Shown here: piece after piece, positions 9,390 through 17,437 of the stretch
How the letters are laid out: each line of letters begins with the position of its first letter
How positions within the stretch are numbered: the stretch's first letter is position 1
Source: Bacteroidetes bacterium HGW-Bacteroidetes-7
GTDB taxonomy: Bacteria > Bacteroidota > Bacteroidia > Bacteroidales > UBA932
NCBI GenBank assembly: GCA_002842465.1
Contig: PHDA01000006.1
Span: forward strand, 1-64,000
Length of the DNA: 64,000 nt
Reading direction: 5' to 3'
Program-made: the position numbers and the translations under genes
The notes under the pieces: generated by a model
Told to the model about the DNA's origin: nothing
Database searches by the model: none
Seen by the model: only the letters and a program-made list of their open reading frames with translations

Positions 9390-11675
9390 ATGATTAAAAA
9401 GATAGCTCTATTATCCGTATTTATTCTAATTTTCAGCCATCTCAAATCAGAGGAGACCTTTATTAAAGTCATTCAAGATGGGAAGAATTTCAAGTTTGAA
9501 ATCCCGGATTCAATTCTTGGTAGAGACCTCTTGTTTGGTTCGAGAATAGTTGATATTAGTTCTCCTAACGCAAAGGTTTATGCAGCCGGCCAGATGAGAA
9601 GACCTCCCGTTTTAGCTAGATTTTCTAAAAGGGGTCGCACTTTGGTAATTGAGGAGGTTAGCAGCTTTGTAGACACAGAGGCAGATAATCCAATAAATGA
9701 GGTGCTGGAGAGAAATATGAAAATTGGAGGAGTTAATCTTTTTGACATTGAATCCAGAAATCCTAAAAACGATGCATCAGTTATTGATGTAACAAAATAT
9801 TTTTCGGAGGAGGTTCAGCTTGCATGGCCTCTTCCGGATAATGTTAAAAAAGGCAGACTTGAACCCAAAATTAGTGGTATTCAGTTTATAAAAGAGTTTG
9901 AAAACAGAGTAAATATCAGAAGTTATTATGAGTTCTTGGGAGGTAAAGAGACATTCACAATAACGGTTCAGTACTTTTTACTCCTCCTTCCTAAGGAGCC
10001 TTTAATGACAAGATTCAACGACGACAGAGTAGGTTATCAACCTTTTAATAAGAAAAGTTATAGGTCGGGAAAGCCTGTTTCTACAAACAGATATATTTCA
10101 AGATGGAGGATAGAGCCATCTCCCCAAGATATTGACAAACATTTCAAAGGAGAAGTAGTTAAGCCTGCAAACCCCATTGTGATATATATTGAACCATATT
10201 TTCCAGAAAGTTGGATCCCCTATATAAAAAAGGGAATTGAAGACTGGAACTCTGCCTTTGAGAAGATTGGATTTAAAGATGTACTTATTGCAAAAGAGTT
10301 TCCCAATGACCCATCTTTTGACCCATACGATATAACAATAAATGCAGTTAGGTACATTCCTCTTGAAGAGGCAAATGCAGCAGGACAGATATGGACCGAT
10401 CCAAGGAGCGGAGAGATAATAAACGGCGAGGTTTTGTGGTGGAAAAATGTAGTTAATCTCATAAATATGTGGAGATTTACTCAGACTTCAGCTGTAGACC
10501 CGGCAGCAAGAGCATTGAACTATTCTGATGAGATTATGGGAGAGATGGTTAGATATGCAATTGCTCATGAAGTTGGTCATGTGCTTGGATTACAACATAA
10601 CATGAGAAGCTCTTATGCCTACCCTTCAGATTCCCTTAGATCGCCCACTTTTACTGCAGAATTTGGAACAACGGCATCAATTATGGACTATGCAAGGAAT
10701 AATCACATTGCCAGACCTGGAGACCTGGAAAGAGGCGTTAAACTTACACCCCCAATTTTGGGGCCCTACGACTATTTATCAATAGAATATGGCTACAAAT
10801 ATTTGCACAATATTATTAAACCGGATGATGAATTACCCTATTTAGAATCGATTTTTACATCAAAAGGTGAGGACCCTATCTATCAATTTGCACCATTTAT
10901 CGCCTCTCCAATTTCTCCAGATCCGGCTGCTCAGGCAGAGTCTCTTGGCAATGACATAATCACCTCATCAACTAACGGCATTTTAAACACAAGAATAATA
11001 CTAGACAGCCTTATTAAATGGACCACAGAAGCAGGAGGTGGAACTAAAGAAATAGAGACTAGATATGACGCTCTTTCTAAACAATATTTTAGATACATTA
11101 CATTAACAATGTCTTACATCGGAGGCACATACGTTACGCAGGGGCCACTCTCTGCTAACCCTGTAAAATTCAAAAATGTCTCAAAATCAAAACAAAAAGA
11201 GGCAGTGCAATTTGTATTAAAACAACTTAGAGAAGCACCACAACATCTAGACAGAAAAGATCTTACCCCAATAACAGGCACTCAAACAGATGCTGTCCTA
11301 AAAAAACAGGGCGAGGTTCTGACCTCTTTGTTAAACAACTTCATTTTACCCAGAGTTGTTACAAGCAGCTTCCCCTTAAATGAGGGGTACAATATAAACG
11401 AATACCTCTCTGATATTGATTCACATATGTGGAAGATTGATGGGAAGCTTAATATTTACGATAGAAATCTTCATATAGTTTATATTCAGACACTGCGTTC
11501 CATCTCAGTTATTCAGAAAAGAGGGGATGAGTCCGTTTTTGGAATTCCGGTAATAATTAGCGAAGCTGCATTCAGACAATTACAGAAAACCAGAATAATT
11601 CTGGAAAAGAAGAGAAGAGCCAAAAGTGAACGCGAGCATTATGATTTTCTGCTCTCAATAATTACTAAAGGCTAA
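9390..11675 (+). CDS. Secreted zinc-dependent metalloprotease (Met-zincin, DUF5117-type)
   Basis: The 761-residue protein has a signal peptide (about 1-20) and the metzincin motif HEVGHVLGLQHN at about residue 393, where three His bind zinc and Glu is the catalytic base. A downstream Met (ASIMDY) fits the Met-turn. N-terminal parts match the DUF5118/DUF5117 layout of Bacteroidota zinc-dependent metalloproteases, including WRIEPS and VIYIEPYFPESW ahead of the catalytic part. No lipobox is evident, so it is probably periplasmic or exported. It starts 2 bases after the Calx-beta-like lipoprotein stop. It would digest proteins or large peptides that the surface system delivers. Confidence 0.85.
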   Translation: MIKKIALLSVFILIFSHLKSEETFIKVIQDGKNFKFEIPDSILGRDLLFGSRIVDISSPNAKVYAAGQMRRPPVLARFSKRGRTLVIEEVSSFVDTEADNPINEVLERNMKIGGVNLFDIESRNPKNDASVIDVTKYFSEEVQLAWPLPDNVKKGRLEPKISGIQFIKEFENRVNIRSYYEFLGGKETFTITVQYFLLLLPKEPLMTRFNDDRVGYQPFNKKSYRSGKPVSTNRYISRWRIEPSPQDIDKHFKGEVVKPANPIVIYIEPYFPESWIPYIKKGIEDWNSAFEKIGFKDVLIAKEFPNDPSFDPYDITINAVRYIPLEEANAAGQIWTDPRSGEIINGEVLWWKNVVNLINMWRFTQTSAVDPAARALNYSDEIMGEMVRYAIAHEVGHVLGLQHNMRSSYAYPSDSLRSPTFTAEFGTTASIMDYARNNHIARPGDLERGVKLTPPILGPYDYLSIEYGYKYLHNIIKPDDELPYLESIFTSKGEDPIYQFAPFIASPISPDPAAQAESLGNDIITSSTNGILNTRIILDSLIKWTTEAGGGTKEIETRYDALSKQYFRYITLTMSYIGGTYVTQGPLSANPVKFKNVSKSKQKEAVQFVLKQLREAPQHLDRKDLTPITGTQTDAVLKKQGEVLTSLLNNFILPRVVTSSFPLNEGYNINEYLSDIDSHMWKIDGKLNIYDRNLHIVYIQTLRSISVIQKRGDESVFGIPVIISEAAFRQLQKTRIILEKKRRAKSEREHYDFLLSIITKG

Positions 11676-11710
11676 CATTTCTAATCACAATAGGAAAATT
11701 ATATAACAGA

Positions 11711-13900
11711 ATGAAAAGATTACTTATTATATTTTTATCAATAACATTTTTATCAAATTTTAAAGCAACTGCTGACGAGGGAATGTGGCTTCCACTACTT
11801 TTGAAAGAACAGAAATTTGCTGAAATGCGAAAAATGGGACTAAGATTATCAGCAGAAGAGATTTACAGCATCAATAAAGCATGTGTTAAAGATGCGGTAA
11901 TAGGACTGATGGGAGAGGGTGCTAATTTGAGGAGTTTTGGCACTGCAAGTTTTATCTCCGAAAGTGGTCTGATCATAACTAACTACCATGTTGTACTCTC
12001 TTATATTGAGCGATTTTCTACAGAAAAGAATGATTTCTTAAAATATGGTTACTGGGCCAAAAATTCATCAGAAGAGTCTCTGTGCCGAGGGTTGCAAATG
12101 AAGCAACTTATTAGGATGGAAGATGTAACTGATGCAATTCTTGTGGGGACAGAGGGTTTGACAGGAGCTGCAAAACGAGATAAAATCGACCAAAACGGTA
12201 AGGAGATAGCAAAGAGTGTAACCAAAGGCACAAGATATGAGGTAAGAATGCAATCTTTGTTTGGTAATAGCCAGTATATTATGAACGTATATGCAGTTTA
12301 CAGAGATATCAGAATGGTTGCCGCACCACCTTTTGCTATAGGAAAATTTGGAGGTGACAAGGATAACTATAGCTGGCCAAGGCACACCGGTGATTTTGCA
12401 ATCTTAAGGGTATATGCAAATAAAGAGAATAAACCAGCACCATTTTCAGATAAAAATGTTCCTTATAAACCAATTCATTATTTCCCAATTTCATCTAAAG
12501 GTGTTAAAGAAGGTGATTTTATTATGATACCTGGTTATCCCGGATCAACCAGACAGTACATTCCATCATTTGCTCTTGAAAAGATAATCTACACCGATAA
12601 TGCCCACAGAGTTGCTATCAGAAAGGATAAAATGCAAATTCTTAATAGTGCAATTAATGAAAATCCAGACTTAAAATTTAGATATACATCAAGGCTTTCA
12701 TCGGTGGGCAATAGTTATCTTAGATGGAAAGGTGAGATTATGGGCGTAACAAAGATGGATTTGGTAAACAGAAAAAGAGAAGAGGAGAGAAAATTTACTG
12801 AATGGGTGAATTCTGATAAACAAAGAGTTGAAAAGTACGGTGAAATCCTTAAGCAAATGGAAGATCACTATAAGGATGTGTCACTTTATAACTTGGCTGA
12901 GATCTATTTTAATGAAGCTGGAATTAATGGTTCTGAGATTGTCCCTTTCATAGGAAAATTTGAAAAACTAGCAGCAATCTATTCAAGAAAGAATCTGGAT
13001 TTAAAGGCTGCAAATTCAGAGGCTTCAAGGCTAATAGGGCTCACTCATCAGTTCTTCAACAACTGGGACTACGAAGTGGACAGACAGATGTTCCGGAATA
13101 TGCTTTATAGATACTATAAGGAGATGCCTGATATGTTTAAACCGGAGTCTATGAACAGGTATATTTCTATTTATAACGGAGATATTGAGCTGTTATCTAA
13201 AGATGTGTTTGAAAAGTCTGTTTTTACCAACAAAACCAAGTTATTGGCATTCCTTGAAAATGATGACAGAGATGTATCAACTTTAATTAAAAATGATCCC
13301 CTTTACCAATTATCAATAGGGTATTATATGGTTAATGTTGATAAAATTAGCAGACAGCGCGGTGCACTGCAGTCCAGATTATTGGAGATGAACAATACTT
13401 ATATCTCAGGAGTGTTGGAGATGAACTCAAAAAAGAGTCTTTACCCAGACGCTAATAACTCACAAAGAATTAGTTATGGTCAAGTGAAAGGTACAGCCGC
13501 ACAAGATGGTATGATTTACACAAGTACAACATACCTAAAAGGTGCAAATGAAAAATATCTCAACAACATTGAAGAGTCAGATTTTTATCTGCCCAAAAAG
13601 ATAAGAGATCTCTTAAATAATAAAGAATTTGGTAGCTATGCCACAAAAGATGGTAAAATGGCTGTCAATTTTTTAACTAACGCACATACCACAAGTGGAA
13701 GTTCCGGCTCCCCCGTTTTGAATTCAAAAGGAGAGTTGGTAGGTCTTAATTTTGACAGAATTTGGCAGGGTGTAGCTTCAGACTACAAATATGACGACGA
13801 TATTTCAAGATCAATAGCAGTTGACATAAGGTATATACTTTTTATTTTAGATAAGTATTCTCCTTCTGACTATGTTATAAAAGAGTTAATTATAAAGTAA
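11711..13900 (+). CDS. S46 family dipeptidyl-peptidase, DPP11-like (Asp/Glu at P1)
   Basis: The 729-residue periplasmic serine peptidase has a signal peptide (about 1-21, then ADEGMW, the family's mature N-terminus). The chymotrypsin-type triad is visible: His93 in TNYHVV, Asp216 in GGDKDNYSWPRHTGDF and Ser665 in GSSGSPVLN. Arg683 (NFDRIW), 18 residues after Ser665, fits the position that separates Asp/Glu-specific DPP11 (Arg673, with Ser655, in Porphyromonas gingivalis) from DPP7 (Gly). It should release N-terminal dipeptides with acidic second residues. Two oddities are that TNYHV replaces the usual TNHHC, and GSS replaces GNS at the active serine. The gap after the zincin gene is 35 bases with no terminator. 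Confidence 0.88.
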   Translation: MKRLLIIFLSITFLSNFKATADEGMWLPLLLKEQKFAEMRKMGLRLSAEEIYSINKACVKDAVIGLMGEGANLRSFGTASFISESGLIITNYHVVLSYIERFSTEKNDFLKYGYWAKNSSEESLCRGLQMKQLIRMEDVTDAILVGTEGLTGAAKRDKIDQNGKEIAKSVTKGTRYEVRMQSLFGNSQYIMNVYAVYRDIRMVAAPPFAIGKFGGDKDNYSWPRHTGDFAILRVYANKENKPAPFSDKNVPYKPIHYFPISSKGVKEGDFIMIPGYPGSTRQYIPSFALEKIIYTDNAHRVAIRKDKMQILNSAINENPDLKFRYTSRLSSVGNSYLRWKGEIMGVTKMDLVNRKREEERKFTEWVNSDKQRVEKYGEILKQMEDHYKDVSLYNLAEIYFNEAGINGSEIVPFIGKFEKLAAIYSRKNLDLKAANSEASRLIGLTHQFFNNWDYEVDRQMFRNMLYRYYKEMPDMFKPESMNRYISIYNGDIELLSKDVFEKSVFTNKTKLLAFLENDDRDVSTLIKNDPLYQLSIGYYMVNVDKISRQRGALQSRLLEMNNTYISGVLEMNSKKSLYPDANNSQRISYGQVKGTAAQDGMIYTSTTYLKGANEKYLNNIEESDFYLPKKIRDLLNNKEFGSYATKDGKMAVNFLTNAHTTSGSSGSPVLNSKGELVGLNFDRIWQGVASDYKYDDDISRSIAVDIRYILFILDKYSPSDYVIKELIIK

Positions 13901-13921
13901 GGTTAAGTTTGTATTGTTTCT

Positions 13922-13960
13922 GAAAAGGGAGTGTCTGTTAGAAGTCACTCCCTTTTCTAT
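13922..13960 (+). terminator. Rho-independent terminator after the S46 peptidase gene
   Basis: A perfect 12-bp stem (GAAAAGGGAGTG / CACTCCCTTTTC) with a 12-base loop lies 22 bases after the S46 stop. The trailing tract (TTTTCTATTT) is short but T-rich. It probably ends the sigma-controlled operon that begins with fecR. Confidence 0.8.
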
Positions 13961-14002
13961 TTACAATCTCTTTAATTTTCCTGACAAAAACACTAAAAAT
14001 GT

Positions 14003-14010
14003 TATATTTG
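14003..14010 (+). promoter_or_regulatory. -7 element for asparaginase gene
   Basis: TATATTTG matches TAnnTTTG and lies 22 bases before the ATG, just after the terminator of the previous operon. No convincing TTTG -33 element is visible 21 bases upstream. Confidence 0.4.
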
Positions 14011-14031
14011 TAAACCTAACTAAACTTAACA

Positions 14032-15033
14032 ATGATCAAAAAAATCTTACTCACCACTCTGGTGATTACCACCGCGACAATAAGCTCATTCTCCCAAAGT
14101 GAGACAAAAAAATGGGCAATAGCACTTCACGGAGGAGCAGGAGGCGCTCCATCTTCAATGACAACCGAAAGAAAGGCTGAGTATGAAAAACATCTTCTTG
14201 AGGCAATTAAGATTGGTGAACAGCTTTTGGCTGAAGGAAAAACATCTCTTGAGGCGGTAGAAAAGGTTGTTATATATCTGGAAAATTGCCCTCTATTTAA
14301 TGCGGGTAAAGGGGCAGTCAAGACTATTGACGGTACTCATGAACTGGATGCCGCTATAATGGATGGTTCAAACCTTATGGCCGGAGCAGTTGCAGGGCTT
14401 AAAGACATAAAGAACCCAATCATGGCAGCCAGACTTGTTAAAGATAGTACATCTCATGTGCTCCTGATTGGTGAAGGGGCTTCATCTTTTGCTAAAATAA
14501 TGGGGCTTGAAGTTGTAGAAAATAGCTATTTTTCGACCAGACAAAGAGAAGAGCAATTCAATAGAATTCGTGAAAATAAAGAACATACAGATCCCAGAGG
14601 AACTGTAGGATGTGTCGCCTTAGACATTTACGGCAACCTGGCAGCAGCAACATCTACAGGTGGAATGTCCGGCAAGAAGTGGGGTAGAGTAGGTGATGTA
14701 CCAATTATTGGTGCCGGAACCTATGCAAACAACAATACAGCAGCAATTTCCGGTACAGGACACGGTGAATTCTGGATAAGAAGAGTAGTTGCTTTTGATA
14801 TTTGTGCCCTTATGGAGTATAAAGGAATGTCCCTTGAAGCGGCGGCTAACGAAGTTATTTTTAAAAAAATTGACCCCATGGGAGGGTCAGGCGGTGGAAT
14901 AATTGCTGTAGATAAAAAAGGCAATATATCATTTGTATTCAACACAGGGCTTATGCATAGAGCTTGGTCAAAATCTGATGGTGAATACGGAGTAGGAGTT
15001 CTCAAAGGTGAAGAAAAATCATTTAAGAGATAA
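14032..15033 (+). CDS. Isoaspartyl peptidase / L-asparaginase (N-terminal nucleophile hydrolase), exported
   Basis: The 333-residue protein belongs to the plant-type asparaginase (Ntn) family. The proenzyme is cleaved before the catalytic Thr, here Thr191 in DPRGTVGCVALD. Substrate-loop motifs follow (STGGMSGKKWGRVGDVPIIGAG and GTGHGEFWIRR). A signal peptide (about 1-22) directs it to the periplasm. It should hydrolyse asparagine and beta-aspartyl dipeptides to aspartate. Two DAACS symporter genes follow 5 bases and 0 bases downstream, and the acidic-specific S46 peptidase lies upstream, so the context favours aspartate supply. The protein is of usual family length. Confidence 0.92.
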   Translation: MIKKILLTTLVITTATISSFSQSETKKWAIALHGGAGGAPSSMTTERKAEYEKHLLEAIKIGEQLLAEGKTSLEAVEKVVIYLENCPLFNAGKGAVKTIDGTHELDAAIMDGSNLMAGAVAGLKDIKNPIMAARLVKDSTSHVLLIGEGASSFAKIMGLEVVENSYFSTRQREEQFNRIRENKEHTDPRGTVGCVALDIYGNLAAATSTGGMSGKKWGRVGDVPIIGAGTYANNNTAAISGTGHGEFWIRRVVAFDICALMEYKGMSLEAAANEVIFKKIDPMGGSGGGIIAVDKKGNISFVFNTGLMHRAWSKSDGEYGVGVLKGEEKSFKR

Positions 15034-15038
15034 TCTTC

Positions 15039-16214
15039 ATGAAGACAAAATTCAAACCAGGACTCTTAACCAAGATTATAATAGCAATTTGTCTTGGAAT
15101 TTTATTCTCTCTATTTTCTCCTGTATGGGTAGTTAGAATCTTTGCCACAATTAATGGAATATTTGGCAATTTTCTAGGATTTATCATTCCGCTTCTTATT
15201 CTGGGCCTTGTTGCTCCCGGAATTGCCGACTTGGGTAAAGGCGCAGGAAAACTTCTCGCAATAACAGCGGCAATAGCTTACGGATCAACAATCGTTGCCG
15301 GTTTCTTCTCATATTTTACTACCAGATGGTCGCTACCTTTGCTGCTAAATCCTGAAGATACTTTTGGAGGTAGCGGTATTGAACTTGCTGAAAACATTGG
15401 AGCTTTCTTCTCTATTGAAATGCCCCCGCTTATGGGCGTTACAACCTCTCTAGTGCTTGCTTTCGTTATAGGGCTTGGTGTATCTGCAGTAAACGGCCAA
15501 AAGCTAAGATCTGCCCTTTGGGAATTCCGGGATATTATTATTGTTATTATTAAAGATGTTATTATACCATTTTTGCCTTTGTACATTTTTGGAATATTTC
15601 TTAAAATTGGTGCAGAGGGCCAGGTATCTTCAGTACTTTCTCTCTTCTTCAAAATAATCCTGGTGATATTTGCAATGCATATTATACTGCTTTTAGTTCA
15701 GTTTTCAATTGCCGGTATAGTTTCAGGGAAGAATCCTCTTAAGGCTCTCTACACAATGCTGCCGGCTTATGTCACTGCCTTAGGTACTCAATCATCTGCT
15801 GCTACCATCCCTGTTACTCTTGCTCAGGCTAAGAAAAATGGAGTTGATGATGAAATTGCAGACTTTGTAATTCCGTTATGTGCAACTATTCATCTTTCAG
15901 GAAGCATGTTAAAGATTGTCTCCTGTGCATTTGCTGTAATGTACATGACCGGAATGAGTACTGGGCTAGACCTGTTTTCCGGCTTTATTATGATGTTGGG
16001 AATCACCATGGTTGCAGCACCGGGTGTGCCGGGTGGAGCAATCATGGCTGCAGTGGCGCTGTTACAGTCAATGCTTGGGTTTGATCAGACACTTACAGGT
16101 CTTATGATAGCTCTTTATATAACTATGGACAGCTTTGGAACGGCCTGCAATGTAACAGGAGACGGAGCAATAGCGCTGGTATTAAATAAAATATATAAAA
16201 AACAGGTTAATTAA
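15039..16214 (+). CDS. DAACS-family symporter with altered ion- and substrate-site motifs
   Basis: The 391-residue inner-membrane protein shows the Glt fold: about eight membrane segments, hairpin 1 (GTQSSAATIPVT) and hairpin 2 (APGVPGGAIM). Two core motifs differ from the family. The NMDGT ion-coupling motif is HLSGS (TIHLSGSMLKI). In the TM8 motif DxxRTxxNVxGD, the Arg that binds an acidic side chain (Arg397 in GltPh) is Gly (DSFGTACNVTGD). It therefore probably carries a neutral or unusual substrate, perhaps with different cation coupling. Its stop overlaps the next symporter's ATG by one base (TAATG), so the pair is translationally coupled. The substrate is unknown. Confidence 0.88.
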   Translation: MKTKFKPGLLTKIIIAICLGILFSLFSPVWVVRIFATINGIFGNFLGFIIPLLILGLVAPGIADLGKGAGKLLAITAAIAYGSTIVAGFFSYFTTRWSLPLLLNPEDTFGGSGIELAENIGAFFSIEMPPLMGVTTSLVLAFVIGLGVSAVNGQKLRSALWEFRDIIIVIIKDVIIPFLPLYIFGIFLKIGAEGQVSSVLSLFFKIILVIFAMHIILLLVQFSIAGIVSGKNPLKALYTMLPAYVTALGTQSSAATIPVTLAQAKKNGVDDEIADFVIPLCATIHLSGSMLKIVSCAFAVMYMTGMSTGLDLFSGFIMMLGITMVAAPGVPGGAIMAAVALLQSMLGFDQTLTGLMIALYITMDSFGTACNVTGDGAIALVLNKIYKKQVN

Positions 16215-17437
16215 TGAAAAAAATTGCTCTTCACTGGCAAATTCTGATTGCAATAATAATTGCAGTGCCATTTGGAATTCTATTCCATGAATTTACACCA
16301 TCAATTAAATGGCTTGGTGATATGTTTATCAGAGCGTTAAAGATGATTTCAATCCCAATCGTCTTTTCATCGCTCATTATGGGAGTTTCCAGTCTGGGTG
16401 GATACAAAGACTTGGGCAGATTAGCCGGTAAAACATTCTCATTCTACCTACTTACAACCTTGCTTGCTACAACTCTCGGAGTTTTGCTGGTAAATATTTT
16501 TCAGCCGGGAGTTGGAGCAGATCTCAATCTTAGCGAAACCGTCACAGATCTTGCTGTTACAAAACTATCTTTTAAAGATCAAATTGTAAGCATTATACCC
16601 GAAAATATATTTATTGACCTGACAAAAGGAAATATGTTGCCGGTAATATTTTTTGCAATCCTGTTTGGTTTTTTTGCAACTAAAGTTAGCGAGAACTCAT
16701 CTCTTACTATGACTAACTTCTTTACATCGGCTTTTGATGTCTTTATGAAGATGACTCTGTTTATTGTAAGGTTCACTCCACTTGGTGTATTTGCAATTGT
16801 TTCCAATATTGTTGCAGCACAGAATGGTGATCCTGAAAGACTGATAAGTATAATCAGCAGCCTAGGAGTATATACTGCAATTGTTTGGGCCGGTTGCATT
16901 ATCCATTCTGGGGCGGTTTTGCCAGCTTTGGTGTTTGGCTTCACGAGGCTTAACCCCTACAAACATATGAAACAGATGTCCATTCCTCTGTTGACAGCCT
17001 TCTCTACCTGCTCGTCAGGAGCAACGCTGCCATTAACCATCAAGGAGTCTCAGGAAAAAACAGGCATTTCAAATAAGATTGCAAGCTTTGTGCTCCCATT
17101 GGGAAGCACTATCAATATGAATGGAACTGCTCTATATGAAGGAGTTACTGCTATATTTATCGCCCAGGCTTATGGGATAGATCTCTCTGTTGGTCAACAG
17201 TTTGTTATTGTATTAACTTCTGTTCTGGCATCAATAGGAGCTGCAGGAATACCAATGGCAGGTCTGGTGATGGTAGCGGTAGTGCTTAGTGCCGTAGGTT
17301 TGCCTCTTGAGGGTATAGGACTTATTTTGGCAGTTCAGCAACTGTGTGATATGCCAAGAACAGCAGTAAATGTACACGGTGATACCTGTGCTGCTGTTGT
17401 AGTGGCTCATTCTGAGGGAGAGAAACTAAATCTCTAA
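16214..17437 (+). CDS. DAACS-family dicarboxylate/acidic amino acid:cation symporter
   Basis: The 407-residue Glt-type symporter keeps the canonical motifs: STCSSGATLPLT in hairpin 1, NMNGT at the coupling site, AAGIPMAGLVM in hairpin 2 and DMPRTAVNVHGD in TM8. The TM8 Arg, which binds a carboxylate side chain, is present. It should import aspartate, glutamate or C4-dicarboxylates with Na+ or H+. It follows the atypical paralogue directly and asparaginase further upstream, which fits uptake of aspartate released outside. Its 3' end overlaps the convergent amylomaltase gene by 12 bases. Confidence 0.92.
   Translation: MKKIALHWQILIAIIIAVPFGILFHEFTPSIKWLGDMFIRALKMISIPIVFSSLIMGVSSLGGYKDLGRLAGKTFSFYLLTTLLATTLGVLLVNIFQPGVGADLNLSETVTDLAVTKLSFKDQIVSIIPENIFIDLTKGNMLPVIFFAILFGFFATKVSENSSLTMTNFFTSAFDVFMKMTLFIVRFTPLGVFAIVSNIVAAQNGDPERLISIISSLGVYTAIVWAGCIIHSGAVLPALVFGFTRLNPYKHMKQMSIPLLTAFSTCSSGATLPLTIKESQEKTGISNKIASFVLPLGSTINMNGTALYEGVTAIFIAQAYGIDLSVGQQFVIVLTSVLASIGAAGIPMAGLVMVAVVLSAVGLPLEGIGLILAVQQLCDMPRTAVNVHGDTCAAVVVAHSEGEKLNL

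Noticed and set aside
13914-14102. 62-aa ORF between the S46 gene and asparaginase
   Set aside because: It spans the terminator hairpin and the promoter region and ends inside the asparaginase gene. No protein features.
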